Part shown: one piece after another, positions 35,152-44,051 of the stretch
Numbering within the stretch: position 1 is the first letter of the stretch
How the letters are laid out: every line of letters starts with the position of its first letter
Assembly (NCBI GenBank): GCA_003524305.1
Contig: DQHW01000007.1
Location: 1 to 64,000 of the forward strand
Direction of reading: 5' to 3'
From: Anaerolineaceae bacterium
Lineage (GTDB): Bacteria > Chloroflexota > Anaerolineae > Anaerolineales > Anaerolineaceae
Length of the DNA stretch: 64,000 nt
Notes under the pieces: model-generated
Databases searched by the model: none
Told to the model about the DNA's origin: nothing
The model's input: the letters and a program-made list of their open reading frames with translations, nothing else
Position numbers and translations under genes: made by a program

Positions 35152-37806
35152 TTAACGATGCAATTCAACCAGGTCGTGCATGGCATTGGCCATTTCCATC
35201 ATGGATTTCGTTAAATCGGCCATTTCTTCCATTTCGGCGTTAATCTCTTCAACTGAAGCATTAACTTCTTCAGTGGCCGAGGTGTTTTCTTCGGTAACAC
35301 TTGCAATATTTTCGACTGCGGATGCCATTTGTGAAGCCTGGGTGGCAATGCTTCCGGCCGATTCTGATATCTCATTTACCCGCTTGTAGACTTGATCGGC
35401 CGCTTGTTGAATATTATTTAGTGCCTGGTTTGTTTTGTCTGCCTGAATAACACCGTTGGCTACTTCTGTATCACTTTGAGCCATGGATTTCACAGCTTCA
35501 CCAATGGATTTTTGAATGGTTACCACCAGGCCGGCGATCTCTTTAGCCGATAACGAAGATTTTTCTGCCAACTTGCGGACTTCATCCGCCACAACGGCAA
35601 AACCCTTGCCGTGTTCGCCGGCCCTTGCCGCTTCAATAGCGGCATTCAATGCCAGAAGGTTGGTCTGTGAAGCGATATCTTCAATAGTTTCGACAATGGA
35701 ACTGATCATGTCGGAATGTTTACTCATCTCTTTAACTTTTTCAGAGGCATCGCCAACCATTTGTTTGATTTCGTTCATATCATTGACTGTTGAACTGCTT
35801 AACAGGGCGCCTTCTCGGGCTTCATCGGCTGCCTGGGCTGCAAATGCATTGCCAGTATTGGCATCTTCAGCGATCTTTTGGCTTGCATTGGCCATATTAT
35901 CAATCGAGAGCGCAGCCTGGTTGACCACTTGTGCTTGTTCTGAAGCCCCCTTGGCGACCTGGCTCATGGATTGAGCAATCTGATGCATAGCCTCTTTGGT
36001 ACTGCCTACGTTGGTGGTTAATTTATCAGAGACATCTGATATTTTGGCGGCATTTTCGACTACATTTTGAATTAGGGCATCTCGCTGTTTGAAAAGAACG
36101 GCTCCCTTTAATGCGCTTGCAATCTGTGTGGTGAGCTGGCTGTAAAAACCCCCAAGATGAGATACTTCAAAAATTACATATCCTAAATTCTCATCTCTGA
36201 AAAACAAGGGGGCAACTAGAAGGTTTTGTCTTTTAGTGTCATCAATAATTCTCTCTGGCAATAACTTATCCACCTCAAAGACTATGCCCTCAGAACCTAT
36301 ATCCATGCGTCCGTTTTCTTTGGAAACCAACATCAATCTACCGGTTTTGGCAGGCCATTCTGTGTCTTCAAATTTGACCAGGTAAATACCGGGGATGTTC
36401 AAATTGGGTTGAACTTCAGAGACCAATACATCCATCAAGCCATCCATATCAAAGGTGGTGATCAACCGGTTAATACATTTGAGCAACAATACATATTGCG
36501 AGTCAATGTCCAAATTTTCGCGTATTTGTTTTTGATCGATGATCTCGGAAATAAACACCCTGCCCTGGTTGAAGAAATCTTCGTATAAGCCAATGCGATT
36601 CACATTTCCTTTGGCAGCAATCATGAAATTTCGGCGCATGACCGAAAGAATATCTTGAAGCACGTCAAGGGTAATGCCCAGGTGCAAGAATTCTCTCTGA
36701 ATCAAATCTACTTGTTGGATGAAAATATCCACATTCCTGGATTTTAAAGCGTTGTGAAAGGCACTCCACAAAGTGGATTGCCAATCTGCAGCAAGTTTAA
36801 TGGATTTCTCGCCAATCAGGTCATTCAGTTCCTGATTAATGGCTTCAAGATGGAATTTGCCTGGCAGGCTAAAAATACTACGCCTGGATTTATGAGTTGC
36901 AGCATTACGGATGGAGTCCGGCAGACATCCGCATGAGCGGCGAATCACCAGGTCTGAGGCTAGTACTTCGGTTTCATTGGGAATGGGATCGCCATTCATT
37001 TTTCGGATCAGTTTGTGTGTGCCTTGGCGAACAACATTGTAAAATGAGGCTCGAATGGTTGTCATGGGCGGGATGCTGGATTTTGCACGTGAATCATCAT
37101 CAAAACCCGTAACCGCTACATCGTATGGCACAGCCAGGTTGTGTTCTTCCAGAGCTGCCATGGCTGATGTTGCCATGTTATCATTGGCGCAAACTACTGC
37201 GTCAAAAGTCAAATGCCGTTTATCGATGGCTTCGGTTACAAAGCGGTAGCCGCATGAGACATCTCCAAAATCTCCATAAAATACGCGATTTTGTTCAAAA
37301 GGGATATCATGATCAGCTAATGATTCTTTGAAGGCATCCAACCTGGATTCTGCTTCGAAATTACCCTGATTGCCGCTGATATAGATAAACTTATTTTTAT
37401 GGTGAACCATGATGAGATGATCGACGACTGATTTAATTCCCTTTTGACTGATGGTCAGGCAGGGATAATTCTTGCGAGGGTAATTTACGATCACATTATC
37501 TGCGGATTCAAAATGTGAAAGATGGTCCATGACCCAGGGAATGCCAAAATCAAAAGAGATCAATCCATCCAATATGGATGTGTTGATCTGCTTGTAAATA
37601 GTCTTATTTTTGTTAATTGTCTCTTGTGAATACCAAACGTTTGAATTCAAAAAGGTGACCAGGTTGCAGTTTTCCTCCTGGGCTACTTCTGATACTCCTC
37701 GCCAAATCGGAACATGAAAATGGTTTTCAAGATCGTTGGAAATCATAAAGCCAATTGTTTTTCGATGGGAGAACAATTTATTTTGTTCTGCATTGTGATT
37801 CATCAT
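35152..37806 (-). CDS. Soluble LacI-sensor / GAF / methyl-accepting chemotaxis fusion
   Basis: I start at the ATG at 37806, which follows an AGGAG site; the longer frame to 37893 has none. The 884-residue protein has a LacI/RbsB-type sugar-binding domain (about 15-295: TIGFMISNDLENHF, VTGFDDD, ending RRSCGC) but no helix-turn-helix. A helical linker, a GAF-like domain (about 440-575) and a chemoreceptor signalling domain follow (about 580-884, tip NLLALNAAIEAARAG). No membrane helix and no HAMP domain are visible, so it should be cytoplasmic. It probably reports intracellular sugar to a CheA-type kinase; this is inferred. It sits between GH130 and the importer genes. Confidence 0.87.
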   Translation of the reverse strand: MMNHNAEQNKLFSHRKTIGFMISNDLENHFHVPIWRGVSEVAQEENCNLVTFLNSNVWYSQETINKNKTIYKQINTSILDGLISFDFGIPWVMDHLSHFESADNVIVNYPRKNYPCLTISQKGIKSVVDHLIMVHHKNKFIYISGNQGNFEAESRLDAFKESLADHDIPFEQNRVFYGDFGDVSCGYRFVTEAIDKRHLTFDAVVCANDNMATSAMAALEEHNLAVPYDVAVTGFDDDSRAKSSIPPMTTIRASFYNVVRQGTHKLIRKMNGDPIPNETEVLASDLVIRRSCGCLPDSIRNAATHKSRRSIFSLPGKFHLEAINQELNDLIGEKSIKLAADWQSTLWSAFHNALKSRNVDIFIQQVDLIQREFLHLGITLDVLQDILSVMRRNFMIAAKGNVNRIGLYEDFFNQGRVFISEIIDQKQIRENLDIDSQYVLLLKCINRLITTFDMDGLMDVLVSEVQPNLNIPGIYLVKFEDTEWPAKTGRLMLVSKENGRMDIGSEGIVFEVDKLLPERIIDDTKRQNLLVAPLFFRDENLGYVIFEVSHLGGFYSQLTTQIASALKGAVLFKQRDALIQNVVENAAKISDVSDKLTTNVGSTKEAMHQIAQSMSQVAKGASEQAQVVNQAALSIDNMANASQKIAEDANTGNAFAAQAADEAREGALLSSSTVNDMNEIKQMVGDASEKVKEMSKHSDMISSIVETIEDIASQTNLLALNAAIEAARAGEHGKGFAVVADEVRKLAEKSSLSAKEIAGLVVTIQKSIGEAVKSMAQSDTEVANGVIQADKTNQALNNIQQAADQVYKRVNEISESAGSIATQASQMASAVENIASVTEENTSATEEVNASVEEINAEMEEMADLTKSMMEMANAMHDLVELHR

Positions 37807-38150
37807 CTTCACTCCTGTAACGATTAATATGGCAATATGGCAGAATAACTTTTCTAGACTGTCAGCGAGTTCTAGATGTGAGATATAAGGCACCGATAAA
37901 ATAATAATAAAATTTGGGCTACGGAACCTTTAATCCCCGGTAAAGCGGGAATGAGGAGAGAAAATTTCAATACAATTATTTTTAGCAGAAAACTTATCAA
38001 GAAGCTATTAAATCTTGGTAAAAGTTAACAATAACCATTATTTTGACATTATCAATTCAAGAATATTTATGGAATTATGGAAAGTAAACATCAGAATTTC
38101 CATATTTGAAGTCAAATTGATCATAAAAGATGGAAAAATAAAAATAGTGA

Positions 38151-38179
38151 TTGACTTTTCCAAAAAAAATACATATAAT
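38151..38179 (+). promoter_or_regulatory. Sigma-70-type promoter of the mannoside importer
   Basis: TTGACT (38151-38156) and TATAAT (38174-38179) are spaced by exactly 17 bp. An operator lies 13 bp downstream, over the start region. Confidence 0.85.
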
Positions 38180-38191
38180 ACCAATATTCGT

Positions 38192-38205
38192 TGAAAGCGC
38201 TCTCA
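38192..38205 (+). promoter_or_regulatory. LacI-type operator of the importer operon
   Basis: TGAAAGCGCTCTCA fits TGNNANCGNTNNCA and shares the AAGCGCT core with the operator at 34006. It lies where a bound repressor would block the 38151 promoter. Confidence 0.75.
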
Positions 38206-38273
38206 TGAAAAACACCGATGATGAAATTGTCTTTTTTTGAGTAAATCTCACAGATCGGTGGAAAAAATGTTAG

Positions 38274-38591
38274 ATGAATTACCGGCAGTTACCAGGTTCC
38301 GAACAAGTCTACTCGGGTAAAGAGGAAACTCAAAAGGATTGTATGCCGCTCTTGCTTAAAACTGTTTCGCAGCACTTCACCTTTTATCAGGTGGATAATA
38401 CTTATGAAAGTTCCAGGGATGTTACCCATAGGGGAGTAATCGTTGATATTTTGAATTCTTCAACGACATCCAAGGTAAAACCCATAAGTACATTTTCCAG
38501 AAAAAATGATCATTCACCAAGATTTTCGACTTGGCTTGTAACAAATAAAGAACATAAGTCCATGTTGTATGCAAGGATGGAAGAACTTTAA
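38274..38591 (+). CDS. Doubtful ORF in the importer leader
   Basis: A 105-codon frame with no recognised motif. An overlapping 17-codon frame starts at ATG 38267 with a better ribosome site (GGTGGA). Both may be chance frames in a long 5' untranslated region. I list this only because the leader is otherwise empty. Confidence 0.2.
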   Translation: MNYRQLPGSEQVYSGKEETQKDCMPLLLKTVSQHFTFYQVDNTYESSRDVTHRGVIVDILNSSTTSKVKPISTFSRKNDHSPRFSTWLVTNKEHKSMLYARMEEL

Positions 38592-38783
38592 TACTTGTAA
38601 GACTAAGATGTCAAAGTATGGTCTGAGAGTTAAGTGTTTTTGAATGGGTATGTTACTAATTTAATTCTCTCAACTAGTTCTTACTTATGTATCCTGATTT
38701 TAAAGGAGGTGGTTAACCTAAACAGTCTTGCTTGCGGAAGGTTTGATATTTTCCAACCCGTACTATAAAAGGAGAAAGAAGAA

Positions 38784-40685
38784 ATGAAACGTTTGATGTT
38801 TGTCTTGACAATTATTGTTGTCTTCACGATGGCTTTGAGCGCTTGCGCAAAAGCCACTGAAGCCCCTGCAGCCACTGAAGCCCCTGCAGCCACCGAAGCC
38901 CCCGTTGCCACCGAAGCTCCTGCAGCTTCTGGCGAAGCAGCTGCTGAAGTTGTTGCTGGCGATACCGTCCTCCCCCGCGAAGAGACCTTGTACTTCAATG
39001 GTCAGCAGTGGAGTGCCGTTGTTTGCTGGAACCCCTACAGCTCCAACTGTAACAACGCCATGGCTCTTGCCCAGCAAGATAATGCGCGCACAATCATGTT
39101 CGAAACCCCGTACATGTACAACATGATGGATGGCAAGGTTTATCCTCTGTTGGCTGACGGCCCCTTTGCCTGGGACGAAGGCATGACCAAGATCACCTTC
39201 AAACTCAATGCAGCCGCCAAATGGTCTGATGGCACCGCCGTGACCGCTGATGATGTTGCTTACACCTGGGCTTCCCACGTGAAATACAACACCCAGTTCG
39301 GCGCCGCCAACAAAGACTATATTGCTGACATCGTCGCTGTTGATCCCGCGACCGTTGAAGTTCAGGCTGTCTTGGGCGATGATGGCAAATCCATCAATCC
39401 CCTGCTTGTTCAAGCTTATTTGAGCAGCAATTACGTCATTCAAAAAGCATGGACTGAAGCTTTGGAAGCACGCACCGCTGGTGATGCAGCAGCCTTCATG
39501 GCTGACGTTGCTGAAGATGTTGTTTACTCTGGTCCTTACGGAAAATTCTTCTCTGATGACACCAAAGTTGTCTACATCCGCAACGATGCTTACTGGGGTC
39601 AAGATGCCTCCATGTGGGGTAAACTTCCTGCTCCCAAGTACCTGGGTCACATCATCTATAAAGACAACGCCGCCGGCACCACTGCTTTAGCCGCTGGCGA
39701 AGTTGACGTATCACAACAGTTCAACTCCAATGTTCAGGACCTCTGGTTAACCGAAGGTCTGCCCATCTCCACATACCTCCCCGAAGCCCCCTACGGCATC
39801 GGAGCCTCCCTCCCGACCGCTTTCTTCAACACCGATTCCTTGGGTCTGGATAACGTTGCTGTCCGCAAAGCAATTGCCATGGCTGTCGATTATGACACCA
39901 TCATTGCCAATGCTATGACCAACCAATCCGCTACCTTCACCCAGGTTCCACGGTCCTTGATGAATCCGACCCCCGGCGAACAGGCTGCCTATGATAGCGC
40001 TGCTGTTGCTGACCTGCAATGGGCTGGCAATGACATCGACGGCGCTATTGCCCTCCTTGACGAAGCTGGTGTTGTCGATAGTGATGGTGATGGCTTCCGC
40101 GATATCGATGGAACGAAATTGTCTTATGTCGCTACCTGCCCCAACGGCTGGTCTGACTGGCAAGCTTCGATCGAAGTTGTTGCCGCTGCTGGCGCCAAAA
40201 TTGGCATCGAAATCACAACCCAATATCCTGAATGGGGTGTTTACCAGACTGTTGTCACCAACTCCCCACTTCCTGCCGAAGGTTATGACATCTTCATGAT
40301 GTGGTCTGACGGCGCTGGCCCCACCCAACCTTGGGGACGTATTCGCCATCTGCTCTCTGGTGAATTCGCTGGAACCACCAACAACTGGAATGGTAACTGG
40401 AGTGGATTCAACAACGAAGATGCAAACGCTTTGATCAATGCCATCCCCACCATGACTGATGCAGCTGAAATTAAAGCCGCCTACACAGAATTGGTAAAGA
40501 TCTACTTGACCGAAGTTCCTTCCTTCACCCTGATGTATCGCCCGCAAGCTTTCCACACTGTCAATGAGAGTGTTTGGACAAACTTCCCGCACGAAGGTGA
40601 CGGAACCGATCCTGCAGTTCCCCCGCTTGATCTGACCGACGGTTATTCCGTAGCTGGTCTCTACAACCTCACTCTGGTTAAGTAA
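38784..40685 (+). CDS. ABC importer substrate-binding lipoprotein (family 5)
   Basis: A lipoprotein signal ends at LSAC. A low-complexity Ala-Thr-Glu-Pro linker follows, then an SBP_bac_5 domain (633 residues in total; motifs include ITFKLNAAAKWSDGTAVTADDVAYTW). Family 5 proteins bind peptides or oligosaccharides. Thermotoga homologues beside GH130 genes bind beta-mannan and cello-oligosaccharides, and the neighbours here point the same way. It heads a five-gene Dpp-type importer operon. A hairpin after its stop probably lets it be made in excess of the permeases. Confidence 0.9.
   Translation: MKRLMFVLTIIVVFTMALSACAKATEAPAATEAPAATEAPVATEAPAASGEAAAEVVAGDTVLPREETLYFNGQQWSAVVCWNPYSSNCNNAMALAQQDNARTIMFETPYMYNMMDGKVYPLLADGPFAWDEGMTKITFKLNAAAKWSDGTAVTADDVAYTWASHVKYNTQFGAANKDYIADIVAVDPATVEVQAVLGDDGKSINPLLVQAYLSSNYVIQKAWTEALEARTAGDAAAFMADVAEDVVYSGPYGKFFSDDTKVVYIRNDAYWGQDASMWGKLPAPKYLGHIIYKDNAAGTTALAAGEVDVSQQFNSNVQDLWLTEGLPISTYLPEAPYGIGASLPTAFFNTDSLGLDNVAVRKAIAMAVDYDTIIANAMTNQSATFTQVPRSLMNPTPGEQAAYDSAAVADLQWAGNDIDGAIALLDEAGVVDSDGDGFRDIDGTKLSYVATCPNGWSDWQASIEVVAAAGAKIGIEITTQYPEWGVYQTVVTNSPLPAEGYDIFMMWSDGAGPTQPWGRIRHLLSGEFAGTTNNWNGNWSGFNNEDANALINAIPTMTDAAEIKAAYTELVKIYLTEVPSFTLMYRPQAFHTVNESVWTNFPHEGDGTDPAVPPLDLTDGYSVAGLYNLTLVK
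38853..38924 (+). repeat. Four 18-bp tandem repeats in the linker
   Basis: Four in-frame copies of GCC-ACT-GAA-GCC-CCT-GCA (with small changes in copies 3 and 4) encode ATEAPA units. They form the linker between lipid anchor and binding domain. Copy number is likely to vary between strains. Confidence 0.85.
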
Positions 40686-40703
40686 TCAGTAATGAAGTAA
40701 AAT

Positions 40704-40737
40704 ACAGCCATGTTCCGTTATTGCGGAACATGGCTGT
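40704..40737 (+). terminator. Intercistronic hairpin after the binding-protein gene
   Basis: ACAGCCATGTTCCG (40704-40717) pairs perfectly over 14 bp with CGGAACATGGCTGT (40724-40737). No T-run follows. It is probably a 3' stabiliser or partial terminator between binding protein and permease genes. Confidence 0.7.
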
Positions 40738-40761
40738 TAACTAATATAAGGAGGTATTGCC

Positions 40762-41766
40762 TTGAAAGGATACCGCAGGTATTTCTTAAACAAGCTGCTT
40801 TGGTTATTGGTTACTGCTATTTTCGCCTTTCTTCTGAATTTTACGCTTCCCAGACTTATGCCGGGTGACCCTGTGGCAGCCATTGTAGCCCGACTCGCTC
40901 AAGGTATGTCGAACTCAACTGGGATGAAAGCGGTGTACGAGCAATATGCAACACAATTTGGCACCAACAAACCCATGATCACCCAATTTTTCATGTACGT
41001 GAGCAACGTTTTTCAAGGCAATTTTGGTTCTTCATTCAGTCAATTTCCCCGACCTGTTTTGGATATTCTCAAATCTTCCATTTGGTGGACTGTATGTCTT
41101 CAATTTCCGGCAATCATTGTAGGCTGGATCATTGGAAACGTTTTGGGGGTGCTGGCGGCATACATTAGAAAAGGTTTTGATAAAGTCATTATGCCGGTCA
41201 GCCTTTTCATTAGTAATTTACCCGCTTTTGGTATGGCGGTTATTTTGTTGGTCATCTTTGCTGTGGATTTAAAATGGTTTCCAACTTCTGGAGGTTACGG
41301 TTTTGACTTAATTCCAGAGTTTAGCTGGCGATTTATCTGGTCAGTCATCGTTCACTATCAATTGCCATTCTGGTCAATCGTGTTGATTGCGATTGGCGGT
41401 CAGGCAATTGGTATGCGTTCAATGTCGATTTATGAATTAAACGCAGATTATGTTAAATATGCCCGTTTCCTTGGTATCAAAGATCGCAAAATCGTCGGTT
41501 ATGTGTTTCGAAATGCCATGCTGCCCCAAATCACAGGTTTAGCCTTGGCGATTGGAACCATGGTTGGTGGTGCTTTGGTGGCAGAAATTATCTTTAGCTA
41601 TCCAGGCTTGGGCACCACTCTACTATCTGCCATTCAAGGGCAGGATTACCCTCTGATTTCAGCAGTTACCTTGATCATTACGGTCATGGTGCTGATTGCG
41701 AACTTTGCAATCGAAATCATTTATGGTTTGATCGACCCGCGCATTAAAGCTGCGCAGACAGATTAG
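40762..41766 (+). CDS. Dpp/Opp-type ABC permease 1 (DppB-like)
   Basis: This 334-residue inner-membrane permease has about six membrane segments. The EAA-type loop for contact with the ATPase is seen in YVKYARFLGIKDRKIV. The start is a TTG at 40762 with an AAGGAGGT site upstream. It pairs with the next permease to form the channel of the oligosaccharide importer. Confidence 0.9.
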   Translation: MKGYRRYFLNKLLWLLVTAIFAFLLNFTLPRLMPGDPVAAIVARLAQGMSNSTGMKAVYEQYATQFGTNKPMITQFFMYVSNVFQGNFGSSFSQFPRPVLDILKSSIWWTVCLQFPAIIVGWIIGNVLGVLAAYIRKGFDKVIMPVSLFISNLPAFGMAVILLVIFAVDLKWFPTSGGYGFDLIPEFSWRFIWSVIVHYQLPFWSIVLIAIGGQAIGMRSMSIYELNADYVKYARFLGIKDRKIVGYVFRNAMLPQITGLALAIGTMVGGALVAEIIFSYPGLGTTLLSAIQGQDYPLISAVTLIITVMVLIANFAIEIIYGLIDPRIKAAQTD

Positions 41767-41780
41767 GCAGAGATGATGAT

Positions 41781-43034
41781 ATGAAACATACTCTTCAGCA
41801 AGTCTTTCACTCAAGCAAGTTTGTTACAGGGTTTTGTATATTTGCAGCGATTCTGCTGATCGTGGTTTTTTATCCAATTTTTGTACCAAATCCCCCTTTA
41901 GAGATTATTGCCCAGGGGTCCTTCTTCCCACCTGGAACTTATGTCAGTACGTATGATACTGTTTTTTCATCCAAAGCATACACACTGAATCTGCCGGATG
42001 CGGCGGCAAAAAGAATTGCAGCAAAACTGGGTGACAAAGAACGCCAGGATATAAAGGATTATCTTTTGTTGGTTGGAGTTTCAGAAGATCAGATAGATAC
42101 CACCAATACCGTTCTTCTTCTGGATCAATGGGCGCAGAATTATGATTCCACGAAGAATATCCCGGGAATGATTTTCTCAAAAGCTCGTTATTATCAGCGA
42201 TTGGACAAATCTCTCGCCGGGCTTCTTTCAGAAGAAGGGTTGATTCTTGCTGCGAATAATGTTGATACTGGCGCACTCGAACAAGTCGGCTCGATCCAAC
42301 TGTCTGATTATGTAAACATCAAAGAAGTTGCCAGTGTTAGAACCTTGCCGTTGGGCACGGATAACTTTGGTCGGGATGTGCTAACAGAATTAGTTCAAGC
42401 TACCAGTGTTTCATTGCTGATCGGCCTAATTGCCGGTTTGATCGCAACTTTCATCGGTTTGGTGTTGGGGTTGCTCTCAGGTTATGTTGGCGGCACATTG
42501 GATGATGTGATCATGTTCATTACCAACCTCTTTACCGTCATCCCCAGCTTCGTGCTGTTGATCTTGATCTCTTACAGCGTTGGGCAGGAACACCGCGGTG
42601 CTGTCATGGTGGCAACCGTTATTGGTTTCACATCATGGGTATGGACGACCAGGGCTGTCAGATCTCAAGTGATTTCACTGCGCAATCGTGATCACGTGAA
42701 TCTCTCAAAACTGTCGGGACATTCAATCGTCTACATTATCTCGCATGACATTTTGCCCTATATCGCTTCATATGTTGTAATGGCGCTGATTTTGCAGATT
42801 TCATCGGCCATTCTGGCAGAGGCATCGCTTTCCATCCTTGGCCTGGGTCCAAAAACCAGTGTCGTACCTACTTTGGGATTGATGATGAACTGGGCAATGA
42901 TCTACCAGGCACAGATTTTGGGTAAGTGGTGGGCATACTTCCCCGTTTTACTCGTCATCGCGCTGATCACTTTCTCGATGAATTTAATGAATACAGGTTT
43001 GGATCAAGTGTTCAATCCTGCATTAAGGGACTAG
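41781..43034 (+). CDS. Dpp/Opp-type ABC permease 2 with large external insert
   Basis: At 417 residues this DppC-like permease is over 100 residues longer than usual. The first membrane helix (about 15-34) is followed by a soluble insert of roughly 150 residues (about 38-188). The conserved LPLGTDNFGRDVLTEL motif and the five remaining helices come after it. The insert would face outside and may contact the binding protein. The gene starts 14 bp after permease 1. Confidence 0.9.
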   Translation: MKHTLQQVFHSSKFVTGFCIFAAILLIVVFYPIFVPNPPLEIIAQGSFFPPGTYVSTYDTVFSSKAYTLNLPDAAAKRIAAKLGDKERQDIKDYLLLVGVSEDQIDTTNTVLLLDQWAQNYDSTKNIPGMIFSKARYYQRLDKSLAGLLSEEGLILAANNVDTGALEQVGSIQLSDYVNIKEVASVRTLPLGTDNFGRDVLTELVQATSVSLLIGLIAGLIATFIGLVLGLLSGYVGGTLDDVIMFITNLFTVIPSFVLLILISYSVGQEHRGAVMVATVIGFTSWVWTTRAVRSQVISLRNRDHVNLSKLSGHSIVYIISHDILPYIASYVVMALILQISSAILAEASLSILGLGPKTSVVPTLGLMMNWAMIYQAQILGKWWAYFPVLLVIALITFSMNLMNTGLDQVFNPALRD

Positions 43035-44051
43035 GTGAGTGATATGGGAAAAGTAATTCTGGAAGTAAAGGAACTAACAACAAAATACATCACCAGGTTC
43101 AATGAGGATGTATATGCTGTAGATCATGTCTCTCTTAAAGTTGAAGAAGGGAAATCCCTGGGTATTGCAGGTGAATCTGGTTGTGGAAAATCCACCCTGG
43201 CGCTGAGTTTGATGGGATATTATTTCTCTCCACTTCACTATACGAGCGGCGAGATCATCATTGATGGACAGAATATTACTGGCATGGCTCCAGATACCGT
43301 CCGTAAATCGATCCTGGGAAATGAAATTGCGTATATTCCACAGGCAGCAATGAATGCTCTCAACCCCACCCAAAAGATCATTAACTTTATTGAGGATGTG
43401 GTTCAAGCGCACGATCCAAAAGTATCCAAAAAAGAGATCTACGAACTTGCCAGAGAACGGTTTGAAGTTTTGGGTCTTCCAAAAGAAGTACTGCAAAGAT
43501 ACCCGGTTGAACTTTCTGGCGGTATGAAGCAGCGAACTGTAATTGCAACCTCGGTGATTTTGGAACCAAAAATTTTGATCGCTGATGAACCTTCGTCTGC
43601 ACTGGATGTAACTTCACAGAAAATGGTTATCAAGATGCTGCGTTATATGATGGAAAAGGGTTACGTTAAAGCGATGATCTTCATCACCCATGAACTTCCT
43701 CTGCTTTATAACGTCACTGATGACATCATGGTGATGTATGCAGGTCAGATCGTTGAAAAAGGATCATCAAAACAAACTGTGTTTGATCCAATTCACCCAT
43801 ATGCAAAAGGTTTGATGGGCTCAATTATTGTTCCTGAAAGCGGATTGAAAGATACCAAACTGACCGCCATCCCGGGGACGCCTCCGAACTTGAAGAAACC
43901 ACCTGAAGGCTGCCGTTTTGCAGAACGCTGCAAGTATGTAACGCCAGAATGCAAGCGATTCCCGGTGGATATGATGTATGTGGAAGGTGATCGCTCTTAC
44001 CGCTGTATCTTCACAGAAGAGCAACTGAGAAAGGCATATCAAAATGACTGA
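43035..44051 (+). CDS. Dpp/Opp-type ABC importer ATPase 1 (DppD-like)
   Basis: This 338-residue ATPase has Walker A GESGCGKST, signature LSGGMKQR, Walker B LIADEPSSALD and the oligopeptide-transporter C-terminal extension with GCRFAERCKY. A GTG at 43035 abuts the previous stop, and an ATG at 43044 is an equally possible start. It energises sugar uptake with the next gene product. Confidence 0.9.
   Translation: MSDMGKVILEVKELTTKYITRFNEDVYAVDHVSLKVEEGKSLGIAGESGCGKSTLALSLMGYYFSPLHYTSGEIIIDGQNITGMAPDTVRKSILGNEIAYIPQAAMNALNPTQKIINFIEDVVQAHDPKVSKKEIYELARERFEVLGLPKEVLQRYPVELSGGMKQRTVIATSVILEPKILIADEPSSALDVTSQKMVIKMLRYMMEKGYVKAMIFITHELPLLYNVTDDIMVMYAGQIVEKGSSKQTVFDPIHPYAKGLMGSIIVPESGLKDTKLTAIPGTPPNLKKPPEGCRFAERCKYVTPECKRFPVDMMYVEGDRSYRCIFTEEQLRKAYQND

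Larger units (their letters stand above)
37807..38783. other. Long regulatory spacer before the mannoside importer
   Basis: This AT-rich 977-bp spacer holds the importer promoter (38151-38179) and a LacI-type operator (38192-38205). If that promoter is used, the mRNA has a leader of about 600 nt. Its only sizeable frame is a weak 105-codon ORF at 38274-38591, listed separately. Bases 37900-38150 show no feature I can support. Confidence 0.6.

Noticed and set aside
39747..40592. 281-codon minus-strand ORF opposite the binding-protein gene (also 38763-39650)
   Set aside because: Both are antisense shadows produced by the codon bias of the highly expressed binding-protein gene.
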